Assembly: GCF_965138505.1 (NCBI RefSeq)
Contig: NZ_CBCSCO010000001.1
Coordinates: 248,001-312,000, forward strand
Origin: Litorimonas haliclonae
Lineage (GTDB): Bacteria; Pseudomonadota; Alphaproteobacteria; Caulobacterales; Maricaulaceae
DNA length: 64,000 nucleotides
Direction of reading: 5' to 3'
A model generated the notes under the pieces. That model had not been told where the DNA came from. It searched no databases and saw only the letters and a program-made list of their open reading frames with translations. Each line of letters starts with the position of its first letter. The first letter of the stretch is position 1. Positions 32,720-41,626 of the stretch are shown here, one piece after another. A program made the translations under genes and the position numbers.

Positions 32720-35263
32720 TTAATTCAAGCAAACTGCCTGCCCTTCATTAGAGACCAATCTGACGTCAGAGATAGAAACCTTAATCGGATCGTCGCTTTC
32801 TAAAATGAATGGCGCCGCGACATATTCCATTTCCGACCCATCGGCAAAACAGGACAGCTTCACGGAGACATCAGTCCATTCGCCTTCCTTTAGAAATGAG
32901 GTCAGGTTTTGTGTCTCTTGACAGGTTCCCCCGCAGTCTGTTCCGAGCATAAGCTCTCCATTTATTGGCTCTTCAGCTCGCATCCGGATGTATACAGCCA
33001 TATCTCCGGTATTCTGGCGTGAAAGATCAACAGGCGTTCCGCGAAGTTCAAATCGTGCATTGCTGTTTCCGGACCATGTCAGTGTCCGTATATTTTCCTG
33101 AACACCGTCATCAGCCGAGATAATAGACACTCCCTGCGCTGGAGATGTAGCTTTGGTTGTTTTGACCGTCGTTTTCCCGGTCTCATCGCTCAACACAATT
33201 GTCCATGGGAACACCGCTTTACCGGCTTTGAAAAATTCGGAATCATTTTTCGCAGAAAGCTCAATTCCCGCTTCTTCAGAAAGCTGCCCGACCTCTCCGG
33301 GCTGAGCGTAGGACAATCCGTAACCATAGGCAAAAAGCGGGTCATACGATTCGCCGTCATAATTCAGCGGAGTTTGAAGAGGCGTACGCGGCCACGAATA
33401 GGGTAAGACCCCTTTAAAGTCATAAGCTATATTCCCACTGCTTTCGCTAAAGAGAACATCTGCGGCATAGCCACCTTCAGAGCCCGGCAACCAAGCGGCA
33501 ACGAATGCGTCAGAGGCATTGATTTCGCGGTTCATCCAAAGCGGGCGACCGGAGAGGAATATAGCAACAACAGGAATACCTTCTGCTTTATATTTCAACA
33601 GTCTGTTAAGGTCGGTGTCATCGCCCGGTTTGTAAGCAAGGGTATCAATGTCACCTTTAAATTCGGCATAAGGTTCCTCCCCGAAAACAACCATCGCGAC
33701 GTCGGGTTTATCTGTATAGCTTCCGTCTCCTGACAGAGTTACGCTTCCTCCCGCAGCAACAACATGGCGTTTCACACCGTCGTAAATTGAGCTCCCCCCG
33801 GGGAAATCGGAATTCTCATTTCCGGTGCCCTGCCATGACAGTGTCCATCCTCCGGATTGTTTTCCGATATTATCAGCCCCATCCCCTGTCATAAGAACAT
33901 TCAATGTAGGAGATAAAGGCAGAACACCGTCATTTTTTAAAAGAACCAAAGATTCACGCACGGCTTGACGCGCAACTTCTTTACTCTCCGGATCTTGCAA
34001 AAGATCATACTGGCCTGCCACGCCTCGGCTGCTTGGCTTACCGGCCTCGAAAAGTCCGGAGCGCAGTTTGACCCGCAAAATACGGCGGACGGCGTCATCC
34101 AACCTCGCCAGGTCAAGCAAGCCATTTTCAGCCTGTTTTAAAGTGTTTTCGAAAAGACCTTTCCAGCTATCCGGCGCCATATACATATCCAAGCCGGCAT
34201 GAAGCGCGGCGGGGCAATCCTCTGTCGTGCAAGAGTCGATTTGCCCATGAGCGTTCCAATCTCCGACCACAAATCCGTCAAAGCCCATTCGCCCTTTCAG
34301 AACATCTGTTATTAGGCCTTTATGGCCCGTTAATTTTTCACCTTGCCAGCTTGAGAATGAAATCATTACAGATTGCACGCCGGCTTCCAGGGCAGCCGGA
34401 TAGCCTGCATTGTGAATGTCACGAAGGTCTTCTTCAGTATCAACATTATCGCCCTGATCACGGCCTTGGATAGTACCACCATCGCCAATAAAATGTTTCG
34501 CAGTGGCAATTACGTGATCGCCCTTCAACCAATCATCGCTGCCGACCGGGCCTTGAATACCCTCAATTAATTCGCCCGCATAAGAAGCTGTTACCTCGGG
34601 ATTTTCGGAATAACCTTCGTAAGTGCGGCCCCAACGGTCGTCTCGCACCACAGCAAGCGTAGGAGCGAAAGTCCATTCCTGAGCGCCGATTCGAATTTCC
34701 CGAGCCGTAATCTCGCCTATTTTACCGAGAAGTGACGGGTTTCGTGTCGCGCCCAATCCGATATTATGCGGGAAAACAGTGGCGCCGGGAATATTATTAT
34801 GTCCGTGAACAGCGTCCGTTCCCCAGATCATCGGAATAAACGGCGTGTCGCCCTGATATGCATTTTTAGAGGCTTCATAAAATTCATCTGCGAGGGCAAC
34901 CCAATCCGAAGCAGGCGAGCGATTATCTCCGTTCGGTGCCGAATTTCCGCCATTCAGAATGGAGCCCAGAGGGTATTTTTGGATATCTTCCGGAGTAATA
35001 GACCCAACATCAGCTTGGATCACCTGCCCGACTTTGTGACGTAGTGTCATTCGGGACATGATATCTGAGATCCGCTGCTCCATGGCCGGATCCAGACCTA
35101 CCGGACTTTCAACCTTAGGCCAGATTCTGGGATTGACCTGCGCTGATTTATTGGATGCCGGCACCTGAACATCCGAATTGTCACTTCCCGTAGGAGTTTC
35201 GCATCCGGTTAAAACGAAAATTGCCAACAAACTGGCAGTAGTGTTGAGTAACAGGTGACGCAT
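32720..35263 (-). CDS. Glycoside hydrolase family 3 lipoprotein (exo-beta-glucosidase type)
   Basis: An 847-residue GH3 enzyme. A lipoprotein signal ends in LTGC, so it is anchored in the periplasm or outer membrane. The GH3 core shows PFIPMIWGTDAVHGHNNI, ATAKHFIGDGGT and the nucleophile Asp in DGFVVGDWNAHGQ (about 334). The second alpha/beta domain (ESLVLLKNDGVLPL) and a C-terminal jelly-roll like that of exo-1,3/1,4-beta-glucanases (Exop_C) complete it. It probably frees glucose from beta-glucans such as laminarin or from cello-oligosaccharides. It stands between the glucose-catabolic genes and the TonB receptor on the same strand as the latter. Confidence 0.92.
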   Translation of the reverse strand: MRHLLLNTTASLLAIFVLTGCETPTGSDNSDVQVPASNKSAQVNPRIWPKVESPVGLDPAMEQRISDIMSRMTLRHKVGQVIQADVGSITPEDIQKYPLGSILNGGNSAPNGDNRSPASDWVALADEFYEASKNAYQGDTPFIPMIWGTDAVHGHNNIPGATVFPHNIGLGATRNPSLLGKIGEITAREIRIGAQEWTFAPTLAVVRDDRWGRTYEGYSENPEVTASYAGELIEGIQGPVGSDDWLKGDHVIATAKHFIGDGGTIQGRDQGDNVDTEEDLRDIHNAGYPAALEAGVQSVMISFSSWQGEKLTGHKGLITDVLKGRMGFDGFVVGDWNAHGQIDSCTTEDCPAALHAGLDMYMAPDSWKGLFENTLKQAENGLLDLARLDDAVRRILRVKLRSGLFEAGKPSSRGVAGQYDLLQDPESKEVARQAVRESLVLLKNDGVLPLSPTLNVLMTGDGADNIGKQSGGWTLSWQGTGNENSDFPGGSSIYDGVKRHVVAAGGSVTLSGDGSYTDKPDVAMVVFGEEPYAEFKGDIDTLAYKPGDDTDLNRLLKYKAEGIPVVAIFLSGRPLWMNREINASDAFVAAWLPGSEGGYAADVLFSESSGNIAYDFKGVLPYSWPRTPLQTPLNYDGESYDPLFAYGYGLSYAQPGEVGQLSEEAGIELSAKNDSEFFKAGKAVFPWTIVLSDETGKTTVKTTKATSPAQGVSIISADDGVQENIRTLTWSGNSNARFELRGTPVDLSRQNTGDMAVYIRMRAEEPINGELMLGTDCGGTCQETQNLTSFLKEGEWTDVSVKLSCFADGSEMEYVAAPFILESDDPIKVSISDVRLVSNEGQAVCLN

Positions 35264-35354
35264 AATGGCCTCGAAATATAGAAAGCTTAAATAGCTAAGG
35301 TAGTTTCAAATTTTTCCAGCACATAAAAACTTTTTAGCGCGGATAACGATTATG

Positions 35355-35384
35355 AAAAAGGCCCGGGACGAGGTCGCGGGCCTT
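35355..35384 (-). terminator. Terminator of the first TonB receptor gene
   Basis: On the minus strand AAGGCCCG ... CGGGCCTT pairs over 8 bp around an 11-base loop and runs into TTTTTCAT. It lies 20 bp after the receptor stop codon, so the receptor and the GH3 gene are probably separate transcripts. Confidence 0.8.
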
Positions 35385-35404
35385 CAAATTTTTCTTGCGA
35401 TGCC

Positions 35405-38400
35405 TTAAAAAGTAAAGCTACCAACAATCGAAACGCGGCGGTCATTTTCGAACCGCGAACGTAAGAAGCGATCCCCTTCCGGGTTAATCTGACTGGTTGT
35501 TTCCGTCACTTCCGACAGTAGGTTCACGCCCTGAACGCCCAATTGGAAATTATCCGTAAATTGATATTTAAACGAGGCATCCACCTGCCCAGTACTCTCG
35601 TTATAAATCGGCAAACGAGAAATTACGTCGAGTGTTGTGAGCAAGAAGTCTGATCGCCAGTTATAGGCGAGGCGCGCTTCTATTTTGTCGTTTTCATACA
35701 GACCCACAAGATTAACTGTGTGTTTGGAAAGGTTTTCCAAGCCTGACGGGGTAAAGGCGTCTGCGAAGTCTTGTTGTCCGCTAGCCCTGTTTATATCTGC
35801 CGTAGAGTTCGGGATCGCCGTTTGATCTACATAGGTATAGTTCGCCTGAAGTCCAAAGCCGCTGAAGAAGCCCGGCAGGAAGTCATAGAATTGCTGGTAA
35901 GCTAGCTCGAAACCTTTGATCTTACCATCTCCGTTGTTTTGTGGACCATTGTAACTTGCCCCTGCAACAACAGGTCCGCCAATAGAGCTACCGGGTGCGT
36001 CTGCCACAATGATAATATTTTCAATATCCTTGTAAAATGCACTGGCGGTGAATGATCCGACGTCGTTGAAGTAATATTCAAGAGACGCATCGAAATTATT
36101 AGACAGTGTAGGCGCTAAGGCCGGGTTCCCGCCTGAAACGACATAACGATTGAAAGTTACATCTGGTACGAACGTCGCCGGATCGGATCCAGGAGGCGGA
36201 GCTTCGACGGTGAATTCACCAGCTGTGTTCCGGAACGCCCTTAGCTGCCCAACGGAAGGCCGGCTAAGACCCCGCGCGGCGGCCAATCGAAGGACCAAAT
36301 CATCTGTTAGTCCAAATTTAATATTAAAAGAGGGGAGAACATCTGTTCGATCTACTTCCGCTGTCACATCCGTAGATGGTTGAGAAAGAACCTGACAAGC
36401 CGCAACTGCATCCGGCAACAAATTGACATCCGCTTGAGAACAGACGCCATTTGGCTGGAATTGAGCCGCGCCCATTGTTTTTAGTTTTGTATTGATGACT
36501 CGCACGCCGTAATTGCCGTCTATCGAAATCCCGCCCAAGGCGTCGACTGAATCGTCTCCGAAATCGACACGTGCATAGATGGCGTGGGTTGTCTCAACCG
36601 CATCCGTAATTTCGCCTGGTGTGAAGCGGTCATCACCTTCTAGGTAGATTAGACCACCAGACGCATCTCTACCCCCATAACCTCTTAAATGATTTCCGGC
36701 GCTCGGGAAATTCGCATTTCCCTGGGTAAAGTCTACGAAAGAACGATAATCAGCGAGAAGGTCTGTTGAGATAAACAAAAACTCGTTGTTACCTTGCAAG
36801 ACATCCCCCCGTCTGAAGTTATCATAAGTGAAGCTTTCGGTATTGGCTCCGACTTCAGAAAAATCAACTTCACCCCCGGCCCAGGCTTCGGACAAGTTGC
36901 CCCAGTTATAATTAGACCATTTAGTTAGCTGATCACGTTCGGCGAAGCGGTAACCGGCCCGTACGCTTTTAAAGAACCCGTCCGTATCGAAATCATATTG
37001 GACGTCCCCACGCAGCGCCAATTCATCGCCCTCGGAATCTTCGAAATGGTCCATCGCCGCACGCCAATAGGTGCTAGCCGGGTCTGTCAGACTGGAATAT
37101 TGGCTTCCTGGGCGCAGAATATATTCAAGCGTCGGGTCGGGATAACTTCCCTGATTTATCTCTGCTCCATTTAGATTGACGATTTGATCAACCATTTGCG
37201 CCGCTAAACCTGTGATATCAGAGTTTTCGGTCGTGGCTTTCACATATTGCGCATCAAAATTGAACTTAAGACGATCTGTTGGTGTATACTTCAAGTTAAA
37301 GCTTAGATCATTTGTCACGGATTCCGTATCAGAAACACGTGAGAATTGAGTCATACGAATGCCCGGACGGCCATACCACCCTGCTGCGTCAGAGGTCAGT
37401 ATTCCGCTTTGGAAAAGGCTGTCACCCGCCACTTGAACGCCGCATGTATCGCGGGTCTGGCAGACCGTTGTTGGACTTCCGATCGGCGATGCGGTGAAGT
37501 CACCCCGATTGAAAAAGCCGGAACGCTCGATCGGATCCTCTTCACTTTGTAGCGTATGCTCTGTCCAAGCGTTGGTAGTTTCTGACCGAATGAACTCGGC
37601 AGTTGCAACAGTTTTGCCGTCGTTCGAGCCCCACTGTCCAACAAGAGAAAGACCAACTCTATCGCGGTCAAAGTTTTGCGTCCGAATATTCACGCCTGAC
37701 GGGGCTAACAAATTGTTCGAAGCGGCAGGGTCTCCCGGCCCTGTGAATGTTGGGTTATAAGGATATAGACCACCAAACTGCACCCCGTCAGAACGAGACT
37801 TCAGATTTGAATAAGAGCCTGACGCCAAAAATCCAAATTCGCCTGCCTTCGTATCAAACCGTTTTGTTACCAAACCGGAGACGGAAGGTGAAAACTCTTC
37901 GGCCAAGTCGGTATAGGTTCCATCGAGTGTGGCCGCGAACGTATCTTCAGAGCGATCAAACGGCTTGAGCGTTTTTAGATTTACGATGCCTGAAATGCCA
38001 CCTTCAATCATGTCAGCCGTTTGGTTTTTGTAAACATCAACACCGCCTACGAGTTCAGGCGGAACGTCTTGGAAACCAAGGGCGCGGCCATTATTCGCTG
38101 TGAAAGCGTCACGACCATTAAACTCTGAACGAACATAAGAGAGCCCGCGAATAACGACACCGGAGCCTTCGACAGAGAAGTGATCCGGATCATCGCCCGC
38201 TGCGAAACGAGAAATAGAAACGCCCGGCACGCGTTGGATGGCTTCAAGTACTGACCGGTCCGGCAAGGCCCCGATATCCGAGGCCGTTATCGAGTCGACA
38301 AATGTGTCTGCATTACGTTTTATCGCTTGCGCATTTTCAAGTGACTGACGAATACCCGTTGCAACAACCTCATCGACGTCGTCCTCTTCTTCAATGCCTG

Positions 38401-38521
38401 AATCTTGTGCAAATGCGGTGGTGGTCATCATAGCCGCGACCAAAACTGCAGCAGAGCCTCCGCGAAGCATGCGACGCATCACGGCCTTATGGTCAAAATC
38501 ATTATTCGGTTCTATTGTCAC
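35405..38521 (-). CDS. TonB-dependent receptor of the sugar/halogenase locus
   Basis: A 1038-residue outer-membrane receptor. The GTG start is supported by GAGGGG 7 bases upstream. A signal peptide (SAAVLVAAMMTTTAFA) leads to a TonB box-like DEVVATGIRQSLENAQ and the plug (ALPDRSVLEAIQRVPGVSI, RGLSYVRSEFNGRD). A 22-strand barrel follows, ending in an aromatic residue (IVGSFTF). The size and the GIRQSLENA start fit the large carbohydrate receptors of Caulobacterales and Xanthomonadales. Neighbours (GH3, LacI, halogenases) suggest uptake of a beta-glucan oligosaccharide, but the ligand is not shown by sequence. Confidence 0.94.
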   Translation of the reverse strand: MTIEPNNDFDHKAVMRRMLRGGSAAVLVAAMMTTTAFAQDSGIEEEDDVDEVVATGIRQSLENAQAIKRNADTFVDSITASDIGALPDRSVLEAIQRVPGVSISRFAAGDDPDHFSVEGSGVVIRGLSYVRSEFNGRDAFTANNGRALGFQDVPPELVGGVDVYKNQTADMIEGGISGIVNLKTLKPFDRSEDTFAATLDGTYTDLAEEFSPSVSGLVTKRFDTKAGEFGFLASGSYSNLKSRSDGVQFGGLYPYNPTFTGPGDPAASNNLLAPSGVNIRTQNFDRDRVGLSLVGQWGSNDGKTVATAEFIRSETTNAWTEHTLQSEEDPIERSGFFNRGDFTASPIGSPTTVCQTRDTCGVQVAGDSLFQSGILTSDAAGWYGRPGIRMTQFSRVSDTESVTNDLSFNLKYTPTDRLKFNFDAQYVKATTENSDITGLAAQMVDQIVNLNGAEINQGSYPDPTLEYILRPGSQYSSLTDPASTYWRAAMDHFEDSEGDELALRGDVQYDFDTDGFFKSVRAGYRFAERDQLTKWSNYNWGNLSEAWAGGEVDFSEVGANTESFTYDNFRRGDVLQGNNEFLFISTDLLADYRSFVDFTQGNANFPSAGNHLRGYGGRDASGGLIYLEGDDRFTPGEITDAVETTHAIYARVDFGDDSVDALGGISIDGNYGVRVINTKLKTMGAAQFQPNGVCSQADVNLLPDAVAACQVLSQPSTDVTAEVDRTDVLPSFNIKFGLTDDLVLRLAAARGLSRPSVGQLRAFRNTAGEFTVEAPPPGSDPATFVPDVTFNRYVVSGGNPALAPTLSNNFDASLEYYFNDVGSFTASAFYKDIENIIIVADAPGSSIGGPVVAGASYNGPQNNGDGKIKGFELAYQQFYDFLPGFFSGFGLQANYTYVDQTAIPNSTADINRASGQQDFADAFTPSGLENLSKHTVNLVGLYENDKIEARLAYNWRSDFLLTTLDVISRLPIYNESTGQVDASFKYQFTDNFQLGVQGVNLLSEVTETTSQINPEGDRFLRSRFENDRRVSIVGSFTF

Positions 38522-38592
38522 GGTGATCCCCTCGAACGTAATGTGGCGAGTCGTTGGCCGACTCTGTGAATTGCTTTATCAGAAACCAAAAC

Positions 38593-38607
38593 TGACAGCG
38601 TTGTCAA
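38593..38607 (-). promoter_or_regulatory. LacI-type operator upstream of the TonB receptor
   Basis: TGACAGCGTTGTCA (38593-38606) differs by one base from the perfect zwf palindrome. On the minus strand it overlaps a TTGACA (38607-38602) that would serve as the receptor -35; the -10 is not clear. It lies 72 bp before the receptor and 166 bp before the halogenase operon on the other strand, so either or both could be controlled. Confidence 0.7.
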
Positions 38608-38771
38608 TTCCAAATATGAAAAGTCTTACAAAAAGGCCAAACTGTTGTTAAAATGTCACAATCCGACTGTTTTTATCGCATTTTTAGGTCAAAACCCTCT
38701 GTTTTAGGCCTTGTCGATCCGATTTCTCTCTGACATTGACGTCCAAAAGCGTGAATTGCGCATGGGGATAA

Positions 38772-40310
38772 ATGATGTCGTCCAGTACGAATTCATTCAA
38801 AACAGACGATACGCCAGCGATAAAAAAGGTAGTAATTGTTGGCGGGGGTACCGCAGGTTGGATGACGGCCGCCGGACTATGTTCCGTGCTTGCCCCTCTG
38901 AATTTGGACATCACTTTGGTGGAATCAGAAGCGATTGGAACCGTCGGGGTCGGCGAAGCCACCCTGCCCCATATCCGGTTTTTTAACCGTAAGCTCGGTA
39001 TTGATGAAAACGCACTGATGAAAGCGACAAAAGCAACCTATAAACTCGGCATTGAATTCAGAGATTGGGGTAAAATCGGCGACAGCTATATTCACCCTTT
39101 TGGTGATTTCGGATTTCCGATTAACCGCTGTGGTTTCCATCATTACCTAAGCAGGGCTCACAAAATGGGCCTACCGTCTCATCTTGACCAATATTCCGTG
39201 CCCGTAATGGCGGCTCGGAACGCGAAGTTCCAACCGCCCCACTCTGATACCGAAAATGTCCTGTCTACTTTCGGATATGCCTATCAGTTTGATGCAGGGC
39301 TTTACGCAAATTTCCTTCGTAAGTTTTGTGAGAACCGCGGTGTCACGCGGATTGAAGGGCGGATAAATGAGGTCTCACAAAACAAAGAAAGCGGCGAAAT
39401 TGAATGTGTCATTTTGGAGAACGGTGAGAGCTTGACCGGAGACTTCTTCGTAGATTGTTCGGGTTTTCGAGGATTGTTGATTTCTCAAACCCTTAACGTG
39501 CCTTACCGGAATTGGACAGAGCACCTTCCCTGCGACCGCGCGGTCGTGGCGGCCTGCTCAGCGGCCGGTCCGGAGCTTCCCTATACGAGAGCCACAGCTA
39601 AATCCTCCGGTTGGCAATGGCGCATTCCCCTGCAACACCGCGTCGGAAACGGATATGTGTACTGCAGTGAGTTCATCAGTGATCAAGAGGCTGAGCGGTC
39701 AATGCTCGGCGACTTGGAGGCGCCGCCAAACAGCGAACCAAAGCGTCTGAGATTTACGACGGGGCAGCGTCAAAAAAGCTGGGTTAAAAACTGCGTCGCC
39801 ATAGGCCTATCCGGCGGCTTTCTTGAACCCTTGGAATCTACAGGCATTTATTTAATCCAAGAAGCGATAACAAATCTGATCGAAATGTTTCCAACGCAAA
39901 CAAGTTATGACGTTGACCGCAAGGAGTATAATCGGCTCATGGATATTGAGTTCGAAAGGGTAAGGGATTTCTTATTACTACACTATGTGGCCACCACTCG
40001 CAGTGATAGTCCATTTTGGCGACACCTGACGTCGATGGACCTGCCGGCGAGTCTGAAACATAAGATGGATCTTTTTAAATCCACTGGCCGAGTCGTGAGT
40101 TACGAAATCGGAGCCTTTAAAAAACCAAGCTGGCTATCAGTTTATTTTGGCCAAAACATTATTCCAAAAGGTGTCGACCCGCTTAGCCTTCATATGCCTG
40201 ACTCGGTTCTACCCGAGCAATTGAACTCCGTCGCAAAAACCGTCTCCAACGCGGTCGCCCTTATGTCCGGTCACGGAGCCTATATAGATCAAGAGTGTCG
40301 GGCAGAATGA
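38772..40310 (+). CDS. Flavin-dependent tryptophan-halogenase family protein 1
   Basis: A 512-residue FADH2-dependent halogenase-like enzyme. The FAD motif GGGTAGW is at 24-30, the VGVGEATLP segment at 58-66, the catalytic lysine expected from PrnA in ATYKLGIEF (Lys91), the WxWxIP motif as WQWRIP (281-286) and the active-site glutamate region EPLESTG (352-358). These motifs fit an active halogenase that makes hypohalous acid from reduced flavin, oxygen and halide. The substrate is unknown; homologues next to TonB receptors need not act on tryptophan. GGGGATAA precedes the ATG. It is the first gene of a four-gene halogenase-family operon. Confidence 0.9.
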   Translation: MMSSSTNSFKTDDTPAIKKVVIVGGGTAGWMTAAGLCSVLAPLNLDITLVESEAIGTVGVGEATLPHIRFFNRKLGIDENALMKATKATYKLGIEFRDWGKIGDSYIHPFGDFGFPINRCGFHHYLSRAHKMGLPSHLDQYSVPVMAARNAKFQPPHSDTENVLSTFGYAYQFDAGLYANFLRKFCENRGVTRIEGRINEVSQNKESGEIECVILENGESLTGDFFVDCSGFRGLLISQTLNVPYRNWTEHLPCDRAVVAACSAAGPELPYTRATAKSSGWQWRIPLQHRVGNGYVYCSEFISDQEAERSMLGDLEAPPNSEPKRLRFTTGQRQKSWVKNCVAIGLSGGFLEPLESTGIYLIQEAITNLIEMFPTQTSYDVDRKEYNRLMDIEFERVRDFLLLHYVATTRSDSPFWRHLTSMDLPASLKHKMDLFKSTGRVVSYEIGAFKKPSWLSVYFGQNIIPKGVDPLSLHMPDSVLPEQLNSVAKTVSNAVALMSGHGAYIDQECRAE

Positions 40311-41626
40311 ACGAGATTAAAAACATTCTTATAAAAGGTGTGGGCCTCGTTCCCGCGATGGCGGCGGCCTATCTCGGCCGAATGCTGCCGTCCCAATACT
40401 ACCATGTTTCATGCTATAGCGACGCCAGCGATTTAGAGTCAGAAATTCATCTCGCGACGCTTCACCCGGACACGCGGGAGTTCAATCGTCTTCTCAAAAT
40501 AAAAGAGGTCGATTTTCTTCGGTCTTGCGACGGTGTGTTTTCCCTGGGAGACAAAATTACGGATGAAATAGGGCATGACTATTTAAACACCTTCTGTCCC
40601 TATGGTTTGTCGATTGGCGGTGTAAGTTTTCGATCCGCGCTTCAAAAATTAGGAGCGTTTGAGAAACTCTCTGATTGGGAAGATTGCAATCTCGCCGCGA
40701 GAATGGCCCGTAAGGGCAAATTCCTCCCGCCTGACCCTCAGGGCCGGCCCGTTATTGGCGATTACACCTATGGATACCAAGTCAATCCCGCATCCTATAG
40801 GGAGCTATTATTAAAGCAGGCGATGGCTTTCGGGGTATTAATCAATCCAATATCGGAGTTTATTCCAGAACGCCATTCCGAGGCCTTTTTCATTATAGAT
40901 TGCGAAAAGTCGCATTTTTGGGACACAGACCTTGCGCCTGAGAGTAGCGAAATGTTCAACCATGTCCGACATCATATTACGGGCGAATATGTGACGACCC
41001 AGATCAATTTCCAAAAAACACAATACGAGATGTCAATCAATGCGGATGAGTTTGTGCCTGCTATCCCTAAAGACGGGGGCAGGCTATGGAGAGAAAATAC
41101 TCTGTATCTTTCTTATATGCCACGCTTACTTCCCTTTTTAGGGACTCCGTCTCGCCTAATTCAAATTTCACTGCATCACCTTCTCAGCCTGTTTCCTTCA
41201 GGTGAAACGATGGGGGCCGAGCGAGCTGAGTTTAACAGTATTATGGGCGAAATAATTTCACGGTTTGCAGATTTCCAATCCATATTATTGGCCAGCTCGA
41301 GCTTCAAAGCGCAGTCTTTTGAATCTCTCTCGGACGAAGCTCAATTTAAGCTCAGAGTTTTTTCGGCCCGGGGGCGATTATCCGTTTTAGACGGCGACAC
41401 ATTATTGCAAGATCAGTGGATATCCATGCTGCTTGGACAGGGTATTTGGCCAAACGGCCTGAATCTGATCTCCAAGGGCCTGTCAGACAATCAGATTGAC
41501 GCCTTTCGCAAAGACTATGGAGACATCGTCGATCAGGCGCTTCGCCAAATGCCAGATACGGTCGATTTCATTCAAAACACCTGCCCGGCTTTAGGCTCCT
41601 ATGAAAGCCGACGTAATGTCGATTAA
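40307..41626 (+). CDS. Degenerate halogenase-family paralogue (probably inactive)
   Basis: A 439-residue protein that aligns along its length with the neighbouring halogenases but lacks their motifs. The FAD loop GGGTAGW reads GVGLVPA, the catalytic-lysine segment YKLGIEF reads FSLGDKI (Lys to Ser), WxWxIP is absent, and EPLESTG is reduced to LGTPS. The fold framework survives (e.g. PSRLIQISLHHLLSLFPSG, and LLGQGIWPNGLNLIS near the end). The ATG overlaps the stop of halogenase 1 (ATGA), so it is kept in frame and translated. A structural or regulatory partner for the active enzymes is a reasonable guess; loss of function with ongoing decay is the alternative. Confidence 0.75.
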   Translation: MNEIKNILIKGVGLVPAMAAAYLGRMLPSQYYHVSCYSDASDLESEIHLATLHPDTREFNRLLKIKEVDFLRSCDGVFSLGDKITDEIGHDYLNTFCPYGLSIGGVSFRSALQKLGAFEKLSDWEDCNLAARMARKGKFLPPDPQGRPVIGDYTYGYQVNPASYRELLLKQAMAFGVLINPISEFIPERHSEAFFIIDCEKSHFWDTDLAPESSEMFNHVRHHITGEYVTTQINFQKTQYEMSINADEFVPAIPKDGGRLWRENTLYLSYMPRLLPFLGTPSRLIQISLHHLLSLFPSGETMGAERAEFNSIMGEIISRFADFQSILLASSSFKAQSFESLSDEAQFKLRVFSARGRLSVLDGDTLLQDQWISMLLGQGIWPNGLNLISKGLSDNQIDAFRKDYGDIVDQALRQMPDTVDFIQNTCPALGSYESRRNVD

